Positions 48,501-59,972 of a stretch of DNA of 64,000 nucleotides are shown here, in pieces; the first letter of the stretch is position 1, and each line of letters opens with the position of its first letter. Location of the stretch: NCBI RefSeq assembly GCF_001540865.1, contig NC_033621.1, positions 3,553,406 to 3,617,405 of the forward strand. Direction: 5' to 3'. The notes beneath the pieces are model-generated. The model saw only the letters and a list, made by a program, of their open reading frames with translations. It made no database searches and had not been told where the DNA came from. This stretch comes from Ananas comosus. Its lineage: Eukaryota > Streptophyta > Magnoliopsida > Poales > Bromeliaceae. The position numbers were made by a program, and so were the translations under genes.

Positions 48501-51500
48501 CTGTGAACCATGAGCCTGAGCTAGAGATTCCTGCATTTAATGTGATAAACCGAGTTCTACACACTTATATCAAAAGAAAACACTTTATACTAAAATCCAA
48601 CAGGAAATAAAAATCAGTAGAAATCAGTATTTGATACTGCTGGCAAACACCTTGAAGTTTCACCTCAAGAATAAAAGATGGACTGAATCATGATTTATGA
48701 AATGAAGATCCAAGTCTAGGGACAGAAAAGACCAAATGTTTAATGTTAGGATTTGTTGGTGCTTCCAAATAAGAAATTCACTAAGGGCCGGTCTCTGTGT
48801 TTGAACAAATTATTCGGTACAACATGTGAGGTATGGGAATTTCTATTGTGACTACAACCTAGGAGTTTAATTGAGCTACTTTGAAACCTTAATAATTTCA
48901 ACTTTTCAGGATGCACCGCACGCTCCGCCAACGAGGAGATTTATCAATTATCACATGCAGAGAAAACAATTTATAGGCTGTTTGTATTACATGGTTGTAG
49001 ACATCGTCACTGAGTTTATTTTGTGCAGGTAGGAGGCCAGAGATGAAACCTTCGAAGCACAGAGATAGTAACAGAAGCAAATTCAACTATGAATGAAGCA
49101 AATTTTAGATAGGAAGTGGATTTGTTGTGGTATTAAACCATCTTAAGTTTAACAAGTAATAACTATAAGTTGTTGGATATAACTACAAAGAGATGATGGA
49201 TTCAAAGGAACACTAAGAATATTGTCCCAAGCTGTAAGTTTAAGTAAATGGTGCTACAAAATGTTGAGCTACTATTTCACAGCATAATGTAAAAAATGGT
49301 ATATGATATACAAATAAGGAAAGAGTTAAGTGGATTAGCCAGCAAGAAAATTTCTCCCAGCAAAAAGTGTGGAAACCATAATTTTCTTACCGCCATTAAT
49401 TAGTATATATTATGGAATAAATAATGTCTTCATCAAAAAAGCATCATATATCACAATATTAGATGGAAGGAACAAAAAGTTTAAAGAACAATACCTGGAT
49501 GGGATGCAAACCACGCTGCCGATTTCCAATACCCTCCACTGTAATTATATGCATTCCTTCCACAGAATATAACGGAGCCAAACATGCATTGATTGCAAAA
49601 TGCCTACACTAGTAACAATTTCACAGCTACAAAACTGCAAAAACTGAAGATTGCATAAAAGTAGAGCATGTATAAGAAATAGGATACGAGGCACAGATTG
49701 GTAAGTGATACAGATGGAGGACTTTTTGTCCATTCCCAATCATGGAAATACGATATATCATAAGAATAATAGAACAGAACTTAAGATTTGAGGTGGATAA
49801 ATGGAATTAAAAGGAAACAGAAAACATTGACTGCAAAGAATTTGTTTCTAATGCAATGAGCCGAGTAAGGCTAGAAAACTGCTTTGTCACAACTTCCGAA
49901 GTTTATGAAGCAATATAGATGGAAAACACAATTAGGTACTATCACAGATAGGATTTGTTACATCATTTTCTTCATATGCTGATCATAGCAAGAAGCCATC
50001 ACTGTACAAGCTCCACAACCACCTTCACCACATCCTAGTTTTGTCCCTGTAAGGCCAATATCTGAAACAAATACAAACAAAAAGACTAATCATTAACGAA
50101 AAAATGAATTGTCACAAGCTGAAAAGAGAAAAACAGTAGACTCTCTAGCAACACAAGTATGACAGTGAGACAGCTAAGATTTAGTGTAATAAATAGAAAC
50201 AAAAATATCTTATGTGAGGCGAATGGACATTTTCTTGTGTGTTTGATCATATAGCCCGCGCTTCGTGGCGGATAGTTAGTATTTCAGCCCATTAATATAT
50301 ATAGTTATTAAATTTTAAGATTGAAAAAAATTATAACTAAAGAAATGCCAAAAAAAAAAAAAGTAGTCTTATGTACATTATAAAAATTAACATTTTTTAT
50401 TAATATTTTCTTAAATTTTAGTATTTGTACAGTTAAATTATTCTAATAATACAAAAATTCAATCAAATTAATAGTTTTGATAGCTAATTTATAAATAAAT
50501 TTTTTAACTAAAAAGTTATAGCAGATTTTTTTACTAAAAAGTTATAGCAGGGAACTTATTTCAAATTGAAGAAAAGGTGAGGGTTTCTGTTAAAATTGAT
50601 TGAAGAAAGAAAAATTATTGCATGCACCTGGTGCATATGAATACTCCATACACCACAACTTATATTAGATGACTAATATTTTAATATCAAATTTTAATTT
50701 TATATATTTGATCTACAAAGTCTAATAATTTAAATTATGTTTGATAAATTAATTTTAAAATATCTATTAAAGAATTTTAAGCATACGATGTATGTACAAA
50801 TATACACCTGTTATAGAGAATATTTAATAGGGTGCGCTCATAATTCCAAAAGAGTGGAGAAATCTTTGCTTGCACCTGGTGCACACCAATGCTCCATACA
50901 CCACATAGAAAACTAGATGATTGATAGGATATTTGATAATTAATATTGTAAAATAATATAAAATATAATATATATATATATATATATATAATATAAAATA
51001 TTTAAATAATTTATTGTATTATAAAAATTATATATTTTAGAGTTGGTTTACGGTGCAGTAGGCACGTCTAAAATTTTTATTGGACATGTGATAAGCTCCC
51101 ATTGGTTCGTGCCTTAATTGGCAACATGGCTTCGTGCCTTAATTGGCAACATGGCTCTATAAAAAACCATTTTCTTGATGTGGCCGAACCATCAAATTAT
51201 ATATTCTATGGTACAGATTACTGGTTCTTCTTACCAGCTACCAAAGTAGCGCATACGCCGTGCAGTGGCACATATGGCATGCACTACCACAGTATGCGCC
51301 TATATACCATGCATGCAAGTACCACACTAGCACGTTATATACGAGGCGAGTACTGGCACTTCAACTTGTTACTAAAATCTCTGAAATACTTGATCATACG
51401 CAAAATTGATAACTCGTACCCCTCATATCAAGTTTAGCATCATCCCCTCAACCATATAATCATCAAAATGTAGATACCGGCAAAAATGATAAACTGAGAA

Positions 51501-52484
51501 ATCTTCACAGAAAAATAAGAAAATTCTTACAACAGGAGGTAACTGCCAAAAGGGAATTGGTTTAGCATCTATAGGTGGCTGACAGCATCGATAGGAAATT
51601 TCGGTCTGAACATAAACAGTAAAAGTTTTGAGCTTCTAATGTGGCAAAAAGCTAAAATGAGCTACTATTTTCCAAAAATAGAAGCTTCAATATCAAGTTT
51701 CTGCATCTGGGTGAAGCATGCAGGAAGCTGTCTAACCAGTTTCAATGTAAAAAAAAAAGAAATCCCTTTAAGGCTTCTCGTAGCAGCTTAATTCAACAGC
51801 ACTTCCGCGGAAGCCCTAGTGAGGCTGAACAAGCCCAAAGCACTACACAAGAAGTAACTACCACTAAAGGCCTACCTTTCTTGCAGTTTCTGAATCACTG
51901 AAAAGCTACACCATTTTTAGTGTGTTTTCAAATCAATGCACCCGTTTTTCAGGTCGAATAATTTAGCACCAAAAAAATTAATAAAAATTTCTCAAAAAAA
52001 CGCATGGTGCTAAGAATAGTAAATATCTAATCCAACTCATCTATAAACAGTACAAACAAATATCAAGACCATGTAAGACGAGTGCGCATTAATTTTAACT
52101 TAAATTTCATAACTTTATACAACGATTCCAACCTCTCTCTCAATCGAACGAAACCAACGAAAACATTTACATTTTTGTTCGGCAAATCAAAACCATCCAG
52201 ACGACCATCCCATGCAACAAAAAAGGGCAAAAAGAGAGCCTAAAAATCCAATCTTTTAGCGAAAATCCCCAAAACCCATCCAAAAAAAACTCATTAAAAC
52301 ACCAATTTAAACCAAAAAAGTAAAAATTCGCAACAGGGCACGAACCTCTGAGGTATTGGAGAAGGGTGAGGTGAGCGAGCCCATCGGGGAGCACGCGGCG
52401 CACGCCATTGACGTAGAGGATCGCCTCCTTCGACCACCCCTCCCCCACCACCAACTCCTCCTCCATCTTCGTGAGAGAGCCCAT
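39577..52484 (-). CDS. XDH: xanthine dehydrogenase, copy B (14 exons, 1361 aa)
   Basis: Same architecture as copy A. Exons 5' to 3': 52484-52346, 50061-49962, 49603-49495, 48530-47049, 45023-44781, 44597-44283, 43365-43126, 42553-42269, 42177-41956, 41524-41363, 41278-41144, 40915-40679, 40515-40342, 39819-39577. Joined length is 4086 nt, frame open. Two extra residues relative to A: a Glu near residue 9 and a Gly in KSGSCDK. Both Fe-S domains, the FAD motifs, [10 protein letters not shown] (Glu831), LERAMF Arg and KAVGEPP (Glu1297) are intact. Unusual: FRGFGSPQG in place of FRGFGGPQG (Ser945), two residues after the Phe equivalent to bovine Phe914, and NASATAAS in place of NASPTAAS (Ala1105), next to the Ala-Ala contacting the molybdopterin. 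Exon 13 uses a TAG acceptor where A has CAG. Conversely B keeps RTPVKI and MMITG in exon 7, where A has RTAVKI and MMTTG. B may therefore be active, altered or declining; sequence alone cannot decide. Confidence 0.94.
45234..45690. mobile_element. solo LTR (457 bp) in XDH copy B intron 4
   Basis: The element starts TGTTACGACA and ends CATCTAACA, the TG...CA ends with inverted TGTTA/TAACA expected of an LTR. Flanks are gaact (left) and gaatt (right), a 5-bp target duplication with one change. Copy A carries the uninterrupted site (aaaaggaatttaatgataaa, about 22282-22301). The interior includes a ttacgtggaaaaccc word that I associate with Copia-type LTRs; that assignment is inference. No internal retrotransposon region remains. 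Confidence 0.85.
45731..45850 (+). mobile_element. short poly-A retroposon (SINE or 5'-truncated LINE) in XDH copy B intron 4
   Basis: About 100 bp ending in ccctgtttaatc and a tail of about 20 A's, flanked by AAAACTGAGCTT on both sides (45719-45730 and 45849-45860). Copy A has a single unduplicated site at about 22318-22330. No A or B box is clear, so a truncated LINE is as likely as a SINE. Confidence 0.85.
50255..51263. mobile_element. about 1-kb insertion in XDH copy B intron 1 (absent from copy A)
   Basis: The flanks gtttgatcatatag (left) and ggcacatatggcatgcac (right) are nearly adjacent in copy A (about 28128-28178). The inserted DNA starts with the hairpin-like cccgcgcttcgtggcgg and is AT-rich. 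It holds two related gcacctggtgca...ctccatacaccaca units (about 50624 and 50873), a (TA)n run near 50972-50990, and an exact tandem pair of ttcgtgccttaattggcaac near 51105-51153. No terminal repeats were established; it may be several nested insertions. Confidence 0.65.
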
Positions 52485-52828
52485 CCCTAACCTCTCGAAA
52501 TCGCCCCCCAAAACCAACGCTTCGATCACCTCAAACAGGATATAGGAGATGAATATACGAGGAGGAGGAGGAGGAGGAGAAGAAAATCGTGGAGCTTATC
52601 GCGGTTACTGCTTTTCAGAGAAGCGGGAGCAGCTACAGAATCACAAGGTTTCGGAAATTTGCGCTTTTTTTTTTTTATTTTTATTTTTATTTTTTGGCTT
52701 GGAACTTGTTTTATCTTTTGAATAGTGAAACGGTTGCATCCATCGGTTTTTTATTCGTTAACAATTGCACGATACCCCCTCAACTATAGGTAATTTTGAA
52801 TTAGGCTCCTCAACTGTATATTTAGGGC

Positions 52829-53183
52829 TCTTTTTGTATTTAGCCTCCTATAAAAAAAATTTCTACAAATAGTTCTAAAAAATTATATTTACAAAATTGA
52901 TCCTATCCCCGTCACGTGAGCGTCGATAACAATGAAGGTTAAGTTGAATATGGTGAACCATTCACCATGTCCAAATACGACGTTTGAGAGTCCTTCCTAA
53001 ATCTCAAATTTCGTATTTGGACATGATGAATAATTTGTTGTATTCAACTTAATCTAAATTGCTGCTCACGTGGTGCTCGTATGGAGCTCACATGGCGGAG
53101 ATTGGACCAATCTTGTAAATATAAATTTTGTAAGGCTATTTATACAAAAAAATTTCTAAAGGGACTAAATGCAAAAAAACCAT
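52829..53183. mobile_element. TIR element of the TTCACC-palindrome family
   Basis: Left end ttttgtatttagcctcctat and right end complementary to aagggactaaatgcaaaaa; further inverted matches are atatttacaaaattgatcc against ggaccaatcttgtaaatat. The centre holds gtgaaccattcaccatg and inverted gtccaaatacga/tcgtatttggac blocks. Confidence 0.65.
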
Positions 53184-53924
53184 TTTAACATGTTTTAAGT
53201 TTTTTTTCATCTTTGTTTGAGTCCCTTTATTAGTGAATTAAATTATATTTTAAAAAAAATCTTAAGCAAATTTATTAAATATTATGAAACAACAATTTAT
53301 CTCTAAAAAGTAAAGCTGCCCAAAAATTATATCATTAGTATTTTACCCTCGACTAGATTAAAATATCAATAAAAAAAAAAGTTCTTGTTTGGCACTGTTT
53401 CCCTTTTTAATTTTTTTTTAAACAGATGAAATATTATAGGAGAAAATAACCAATTGCTTAAAATTCTTATATTTGAGCTACTTTGCTCGGCAATAGAAAA
53501 AAAGAAATTTGGAAGTAATATTTTTTGCGTCTAAATTTTTTATTATTGTTATTATCTGTCACTTAATCGAGATACATTATAAGATAATCAACTATATATA
53601 ACAATAAAAAAAGAAATTTTCTACTAGTACATCAAATTATATATAATTAATCTTTTTTAAAAAATAAAAAATTATATCAATACCAACTAAAAAAGGTTTA
53701 AAATATAGTAATTACATGGATAATGTTGCGTTTTCAATCAATTAAATTACTCTCCTGGAGCTAAGCCATAACATCAAAGTTTTTTGAAAAATGTAGTATT
53801 ATATTTTCTCTCAAAATAAAAAATATAATAAATTTGAAATAGATGATGTACTTTGATTGTCACATAGTATAGTAGATAGAGTTGGTCAATCAACTGGGTT
53901 CAAAGAGGAATATTTTTTTTAATA

Positions 53925-54240
53925 GCCTTAGAAAATACTTTAATTATAAAAATATTTTTCTAAAAAATTTATTTACAAAAGTAAGTTTATACAGTAAATG
54001 AATTATCGCTTTTTAAATATATATGATAAATTATTCACCATTTTTTTCAAAAGATTAAAACTATTTTTAGTGTTTAATAATATACATCTTTTAAAGTTTG
54101 GATGTAAGAAATATATAAATTAAGATAAAAGCGATGAATCATTTACGATTTTTAGAATACAGCAAATAATTTACCGCGTTTATCTGCTTATTTTTACAAA
54201 TAAAAATTTTGTATGACTATTTCTATATTTAAAAGATTTT
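53925..54240. mobile_element. degenerate TIR element of the TTCACC-palindrome family
   Basis: Ends with ttatttacaaaagtaag (left) and ttatttttacaaataaa (right) in inverted arrangement, with aaattattcaccat and gcgatgaatcatttacg in the centre. Borders are approximate. The preceding 53200-53900 is AT-rich with no gene or clear repeat. Confidence 0.5.
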
Positions 54241-54463
54241 ATAAGCTTGGTAGTCTAAACTCCTTCAAAGAGGGTCTGTTTCAAAATAATTGATATTGGA
54301 GGGGCTTCTACGCGATAAACTTCTACGCAATTTTATCGCTTTATATTTGTCTCTTTTGAAGGGATTTTTCTTGTTTGGGTATTTAAAAATGCCGTCACCT
54401 TTTTTGGTTTGAAACTGGAAAGGTCGCGAGGATGAGGATTGAAAAACGTGACCGGAGTTTTCC

Positions 54464-54908
54464 GGGCTTTTTTATAACATAATCCTTCAAAATTTTAAAA
54501 TTTAGAAAATGAGCCTGTCAAAATTTTATTTGAAAAAATAATCCTCTTTTCGCTATGTGGGCACCACGTCGAAATTTTGCTATAAAAACGGTAAATAATT
54601 CACCGCTTTTAGTGCAAAACATTCCAAACTAATCGAAATTTGTCTAAATTTTGGAGTGAAATATAGATAGACGGTGAATGATAAGACAGTGAATCATTCA
54701 CCGTCTTCACATATATATTATGAAGACGGTAAATTATTCACCGCTTTTATTATATATATGTGAAGGCGGTGAATCATTCATCATCTTTATAGCAAAATTT
54801 CAAGGTAGCGCCCACATGGCGAAAGGAGGATTAGTTTTTCAAATAAAATTTTGACAGAATTATTTTGCCAATTTTAATTTTTTGGGAGGTCATTTTATAA
54901 AAAAGCCC
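54464..54908. mobile_element. 445-bp TIR element with TTCACCG palindromes
   Basis: GGGCTTTTTTATAA at the left and its complement ttataaaaaagccc at the right. The inverted repeat extends about 140 bp inward (aaaattttatttgaaaaa, cgctatgtgggc, gaaattttgctataaa). Flanks gagttttcc and gagtttctc suggest an imperfect 9-bp target duplication. Four palindromic ggtgaat/attcacc sites lie in the middle. Confidence 0.8.
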
Positions 54909-54938
54909 GAGTTTCTCAATGCAAGCTGTCCTGAAGGG

Positions 54939-55447
54939 ATTTTTTTCAAAATAATTCTATAAAATTTTGTAATTGAGTAAATAATTCTATAAATTTTTTT
55001 TTAGCAGACTAGACCTTCTTTTGTCACGTAGAAGCGACATTAAAATTTTCTCTCAAAGACAGTGAATGATTCACCACTTCCATAAAAACAGTGAACGATT
55101 CACCGTCTTTCTAAGTTTCCACAAAAGTGGAGAATTATTTATTGTATTTCGCTTATTTACTATTTCTTTCTATATCTCATACAATTCTAACTATCAAATA
55201 AAAATTCTAATAATCCACGTATAATCCTAACAACCTTACTTTTTTTTTATATTCCATATAATTCACGTATAATTTTAATGAATACGGCGAACGGTACAAT
55301 GCCATGAGAGAATGCGGTGAACAATTCACCGCCTTTAGAAGGCATGAGACATTGCGGTGAACGATTCACCGCCTTTAAATGACATTTGGTAGGATTATTT
55401 TACAAATTATAAAATTTTAGAGGATTATTTTGTAAAAAAAATTCTTT
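54939..55447. mobile_element. TIR element with TTCACCG palindromes
   Basis: Left end with caaaataattctataaaatt and right end complementary to aattataaaattttagagga; the centre holds gtgaatgattcaccac, gtgaacgattcaccgtc, gcggtgaacaattcaccgcc and gcggtgaacgattcaccgcc. Lies about 30 bp from the 54464-54908 element. Confidence 0.65.
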
Positions 55448-55667
55448 AACACCTACACGAATTTACTGTGCTTTTTTTGCCCTCTCCATTAACGTCGTAC
55501 ACTCCTGAAAATATTTCTGAAATTTTAAGAGAGCAAAATGTAGATCTTTTAAAGTCAGTAAATAAAAGAAAAAAATGTGAGTATTTATAAGGAGATTTTC
55601 TATATTTTAGCGTAATAATAATAACTAATATACTTCTGAGAATTTTTAAAATATCTTTTATATATAT

Positions 55668-56210
55668 ATAAAGTAGGGCTGCTATATTCTTATGAGTATT
55701 GGGCTCTTCGTACTCATAAGTTGTTTTCGATAATGGAGCTTCCGAATCGACGATCCGCTCCATTCAATATGATCTAGAGTATTTAAACTTCTAAAAAAAA
55801 ATTTCATAATTTTTTGAAATCATAATAAAGCCCATCAAACGGGCATAAAATGAATGGTCAAAATCGAACGATATCCTAAAAATGAATGATCAGATTTTTT
55901 AATTTAAGATCGGAGTTATTCATCTTTATCTAGGTAGTGAATAGAATTTTCTATCAAAAATTCACCTTATTTCAATTCTTTTACATCGTTAAACTAGCAA
56001 GTATTCTGTACCGGCCGTTAAAAATTGTCAATTTTGTGAGCTTTTGATCGTAAGGTAAATAATGTCGAAAAATTATGAAATTTGATTTCTAGAAGTTTTA
56101 AATGCTCTAGATAATATTTAACGGTATGGATCGTCGATTCGGAAGCTCTATCATCGAAAACAATTTATGAGTACGAGGGCGATTGTAGTCATAAGAGTAT
56201 AGTAGTCGTA

Positions 56211-56211
<1 letters not shown>
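55668..56211. mobile_element. MITE with about 80-bp terminal inverted repeats
   Basis: The left 55674-55755 and right 56128-56211 ends are inverted copies: cttccgaatcgacgatcc at the inner left against ggatcgtcgattcggaag at the inner right, with ctcttatga and tactcataa blocks outside. It is followed by (CT)n and (TA)n microsatellites to about 56250. No coding capacity. Confidence 0.8.
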
Positions 56212-56253
<42 letters not shown>

Positions 56254-56619
56254 AAATATACCTCTCGTATATTTTTTCGTTATTGAAAAATACTTCTTGT
56301 TAGTACCCTTTAAGTAATCTCACATTAAATTCGAATTAAATTTCTACTTGAGTTAAAACAAAAAAGTCAAAATACCTCTTTATTATTTCTAACTTAAAAA
56401 CAAATAAGAAAAGTTGGTGAAAGTAGAATAATACATTTAAAAGGGTAAAGTAGTAAATTCACTAAAATAATGGAGATTGTTAACTATCTACTAACAGAAT
56501 TTAATTCTAGAGATATTTTTGAAGTAACTTGAAATATGAAAAAAGTATTTTTATTATTAACCTTCAGATAGGGATAAATAAAAAGTCGAATATTTTTAAG
56601 GGGTATATAAACAATTGCC

Positions 56620-57065
56620 TCTAAAAAAAAACTTTTGAAGAGACTTTTCTTACAAAATACCCCTTAAAAATTTATATTTGACCAAATAACTCTTTTAAAT
56701 ATTTATTTATCTAAATAATTTTATTTTGTCTAACCCAACGCAGAGTAGAGCAAAGATTTAAAAATAGTGAACGACTCACCATTTTTAGTAAGGACAATAC
56801 TATCAATTCCATAAAAATCCTAATAACTCACACAAAAACCCCATGAACAATAATAGCAATCTGAATTTTTTTAAAGACGATGAACGATTTACTGCTTTTA
56901 AAATTTTATCCAATACGTTGAATGATTCACTGTCTTTCACTTCTCTTTCCACCATGCCACTGAGTTGGACAAACTAAGGTTAGTTTGCCAATTAAAATTT
57001 TGACAGAGTAGTTATATAGCAAATTATTAATTTATAGGGATCAATTTTTTTTAAAAAAAATTCCT
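56620..57065. mobile_element. degenerate TTCACC-family element
   Basis: Contains gtgaacgactcaccattt, gatgaacgatttactgc and gaatgattcactgtc, and TIR-like flanks (acttttcttacaaaatacc on the left, aattaaaattttgacagag on the right). Borders are approximate. The region 57065-57640 is AT-rich without a visible feature. Confidence 0.45.
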
Positions 57066-57633
57066 TGTGAATTTTAATCTCTTTTTTTTAAAAAAAAAGA
57101 GTTAACCTCTAAACTTACAAAATATCAAGGTAAAATTGTATACCTATCTCAACTACACACTATTTTTGTTGACTAGCTAATTTTTTTAAATTTTAATTCA
57201 ACATTCCAATCTTTTAATTATTTGATTTAACCCATTTTTTGGCTTTTTGGACAATGTAAGCTAATTATTTTTAATAAATTTTATAGTTGCACTAATTAAA
57301 TAAAATATATCGATTAAACCTAAAGTGATAAATAACACATTCAAATTTTAAAATTAAAAAGTCATTAACTAGTTCAAATTAAATAAATTAAAAAATTTGG
57401 TAGCTAAATTAAAATTGTCAAAGGTTAGATAGTTAGATTAAAATGGATAATAATTTAAGTAGGTTTTTTTAAAAAAACTTTATTGAATAGCTTAATAGAC
57501 TTTTCTTCTTAATTGAATTAAAAATTACTAATTATATAATCTTTTTAGTCATATATGTCTTGTATATAATCTTGCAAAGCTATTGAATATCTTATTTCGA
57601 CATTCAAATAAGGTCAAAAACAATAAACCAGAG

Positions 57634-58040
57634 TTTTAGGTCTGTTTGTTTTACCGGGGTAAAATTGTTTGCGATCATAAATATTTATTTTCGTTGTTTG
57701 ATTTACCATAAATTTAATTCGCCCATACATTCACTTTTCTATAATACCTTAATTCACTTTGTCCTAAAGTTCACTTTGTCCTAATTGGTAAAGTCAACGA
57801 AGCAAGAAAAAGAGATAGGAAAAAATAATAAACAATTAATATGATTATTTTTTTTATTCTCATATATGCATGCCAGTGTAAAATTTTTTAATAAAAGAAA
57901 CAAAAATAGAATAATTATAATTTCAAAATTGTTGACTTCTTATCATATAAAGTGTTGGGAAAAAAAATTATTCTTAAAATTCAGTACAACTAAAAATTAT
58001 TTTCAACTTAAAAATCTATCTAAGGGCAAACAAATAGAAT
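57634..58040. mobile_element. possible hAT-like MITE
   Basis: The left end aggtctgtttgttttac is matched, inverted, by gggcaaacaaatagaatcct at the right. The short TIR rich in GTTTGTTT is typical of hAT-type MITEs. No convincing 8-bp target duplication. Confidence 0.4.
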
Positions 58041-58209
58041 CCTAGTGGATCTGATCTTACCTGCAGAAGGTGAAAACTTGTAGTGTTATTAGCAGGTGAA
58101 TCTCCCTTTTCCTTTTCCTTCCAAAACTTACGTGCATGCATAGTAGGATTACTCAGAATGATCAAAATCAAATTCAAATATATACTTGATATATATGCAT
58201 TATGATCAT

Positions 58210-59200
58210 TACGTATTATAATTGCATTTTATTTCCTTCCTTTTATATTCTTATTTTTTTCCTTTTTTAGAGGTGAAATACTTTCCTTGTACAGTCTTAA
58301 TTATTTTTTTTCTGTTTGCACCTTCTAATTGCATTTTATTTCCTTCCTTTTATATTCTTATTTCCTTCCTTTTTTAGAGCTTAAATACTTTCTTTTGTAT
58401 ATTCTTAATAATTTTTTCTATTTAGTACACCTTCTCGATTACATATTATTCTTGCATTTTATTCCCTTCTTTTTATATTCTCATTTTCTTTGTTTTTAAT
58501 TTAGAGCTGAAATACTTTTCTTGTAGCCTTAATAATTTTTTCTATTTGCGCCTCCTCCATTACATATCATGATTATATTTTTATTCCCTTCCTTTTTTTT
58601 TTCCTTTTTTAGAGCTGATATATTTTTCTTGTATAGTCTTAATATTTTTTTTTTATTTACAACTTCTTGATTACATATTAAAATGCAACCTTCTCGATTA
58701 GGTTTGAAGCAGAGACGAAGGGATTTTTTGAAGATGGTATGAGACCTAGAGAGGTGCAAGGGTTTTCTGAAGACGGTTTTTTTTTTTCCTTCCGCGCGAA
58801 GTCAAAAATTCAGCCGGCAATTTTTTTGGTAGAATTTTGATGTGACCTCACAGCTTCTTAAAAAATTAAAAATAGATTTAATAATTAATTAACTAAGGAC
58901 AGCTATTTAAAAGTGTCATTAATAACTAATTATTACTGGTATTTTTTATAAGAGCCACTAAAAAAGTATCACCAAATATGATTTATGGTATAGTGATATT
59001 ATAATTGCATTTTATTTCCCTCCTTTTATATTCTTATTTTCTTCCTTTTTAAGAGCTGAAATACATTTCTTGTATAATCTTAATTACTTTTTTATGTGCA
59101 CCTCCTGGATATTATATATCATAATTGCATTTTATTTTCTTCCTTTTATATTCTTATTTTATTTTTTTTAGAGTTGAAATACTTTTCTTATATTATATCA
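58210..59200. repeat. tandem repeat of about 107-123 bp, split by an insertion
   Basis: The word gcattttattt(c)ccttc recurs at 58224, 58331, 58454, about 58573, then 59007 and 59127. Each is followed by ttttatattcttat, a tttttagagctgaaatac block and cttaat..ttttttct. Spacing is 107-123 bp. Between about 58690 and 58995 the array is broken by unrelated sequence ending in gatttatggtatagtg, whose complement CACTATACC resembles a CACTA-type transposon end. Confidence 0.75.
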
Positions 59201-59283
59201 TATTATATTTAATGTAAGCAGAAAGATTCATTTTCTTTCTTTCTTAAGCTGAAATATTCTTTATCAACAACGCTAGATATGAT

Positions 59284-59972
59284 ACTGACTGTTCCTAGAG
59301 CAAATGGCAAAGGGCTTGATAGTTGGTACCCGATACCCAAGTTCGAATCCAAGTTGATTCATATTTCTAGCTAAGTTTATTTCCAAATGAAATAAACGAA
59401 GCGGGTAGCGTGCTGCTATCTATCTTTCAAAAAAAAATAATAATTAATAGTGTTCCACAATGTATGGAGTATTAATTGCAGAAGTGGCATGCAAGAAGTA
59501 ATATCGAATGGGTTGGTCATCAGTGTATATATGGACGACTAATTAATGGTACCATAAATTTCCAATCTTTACTGGATTTTTCACTTTTGTCAATCGGTTC
59601 TTCATCATTGCTTTAACTGCACCACGATCTTAGCCATCAAAATTACTAACTCCATGGAACATGCATGTGAGCACCCAAAAAAACTACCATATTGGCACCA
59701 AAGCTTCCCATGTTGCAATTTTTTATTAGTGATGTAGGATTTTTAAAGGTAAAACTTAATTAATATAAGAATATAAAAATACAAGTTAAAAGATTTATTA
59801 GATAGAAGTAAATTGGCGGGGACCTACGGGACAAATAATTAAGCCATATAATATATTGTCCTGGTTTTCGATCAGGCCAGTTCACGAGAAGCGCATGGCC
59901 TGTGGGAGCAAGAGTCTGTGTACAGGCCGTGGGCTCATCGAGTAGCCTAGCAGTTGCCTGTACNAAAAAAAA
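59284..59972. mobile_element. retroposon-like insertion with 18-bp target duplication and poly-A tail
   Basis: AACAACGCTAGATATGAT occurs at 59266-59283 and again at 59973-59990, immediately after an A-run. The intervening 689 bp include a nested SINE. The single n at 59964 next to the A-run means the tail was not assembled with certainty. A truncated LINE is the likely class. Confidence 0.7.
59292..59440 (+). mobile_element. tRNA-derived SINE
   Basis: An A-box-like segment (ggcaaagggcttgatagttg) followed at B-box distance by agttcgaatcc, one base from the tRNA-type GGTTCGANNCC promoter, then a body ending gcgggtagcgtgctgctatc and an A-rich tail. This is a polymerase III retroposon, not a functional tRNA gene. 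Confidence 0.75.

Noticed and set aside
59292..59350. tRNA gene suggested by A- and B-box-like segments
   Set aside because: No cloverleaf with a credible anticodon arm, and the segment is joined to a SINE body with an A-rich tail.
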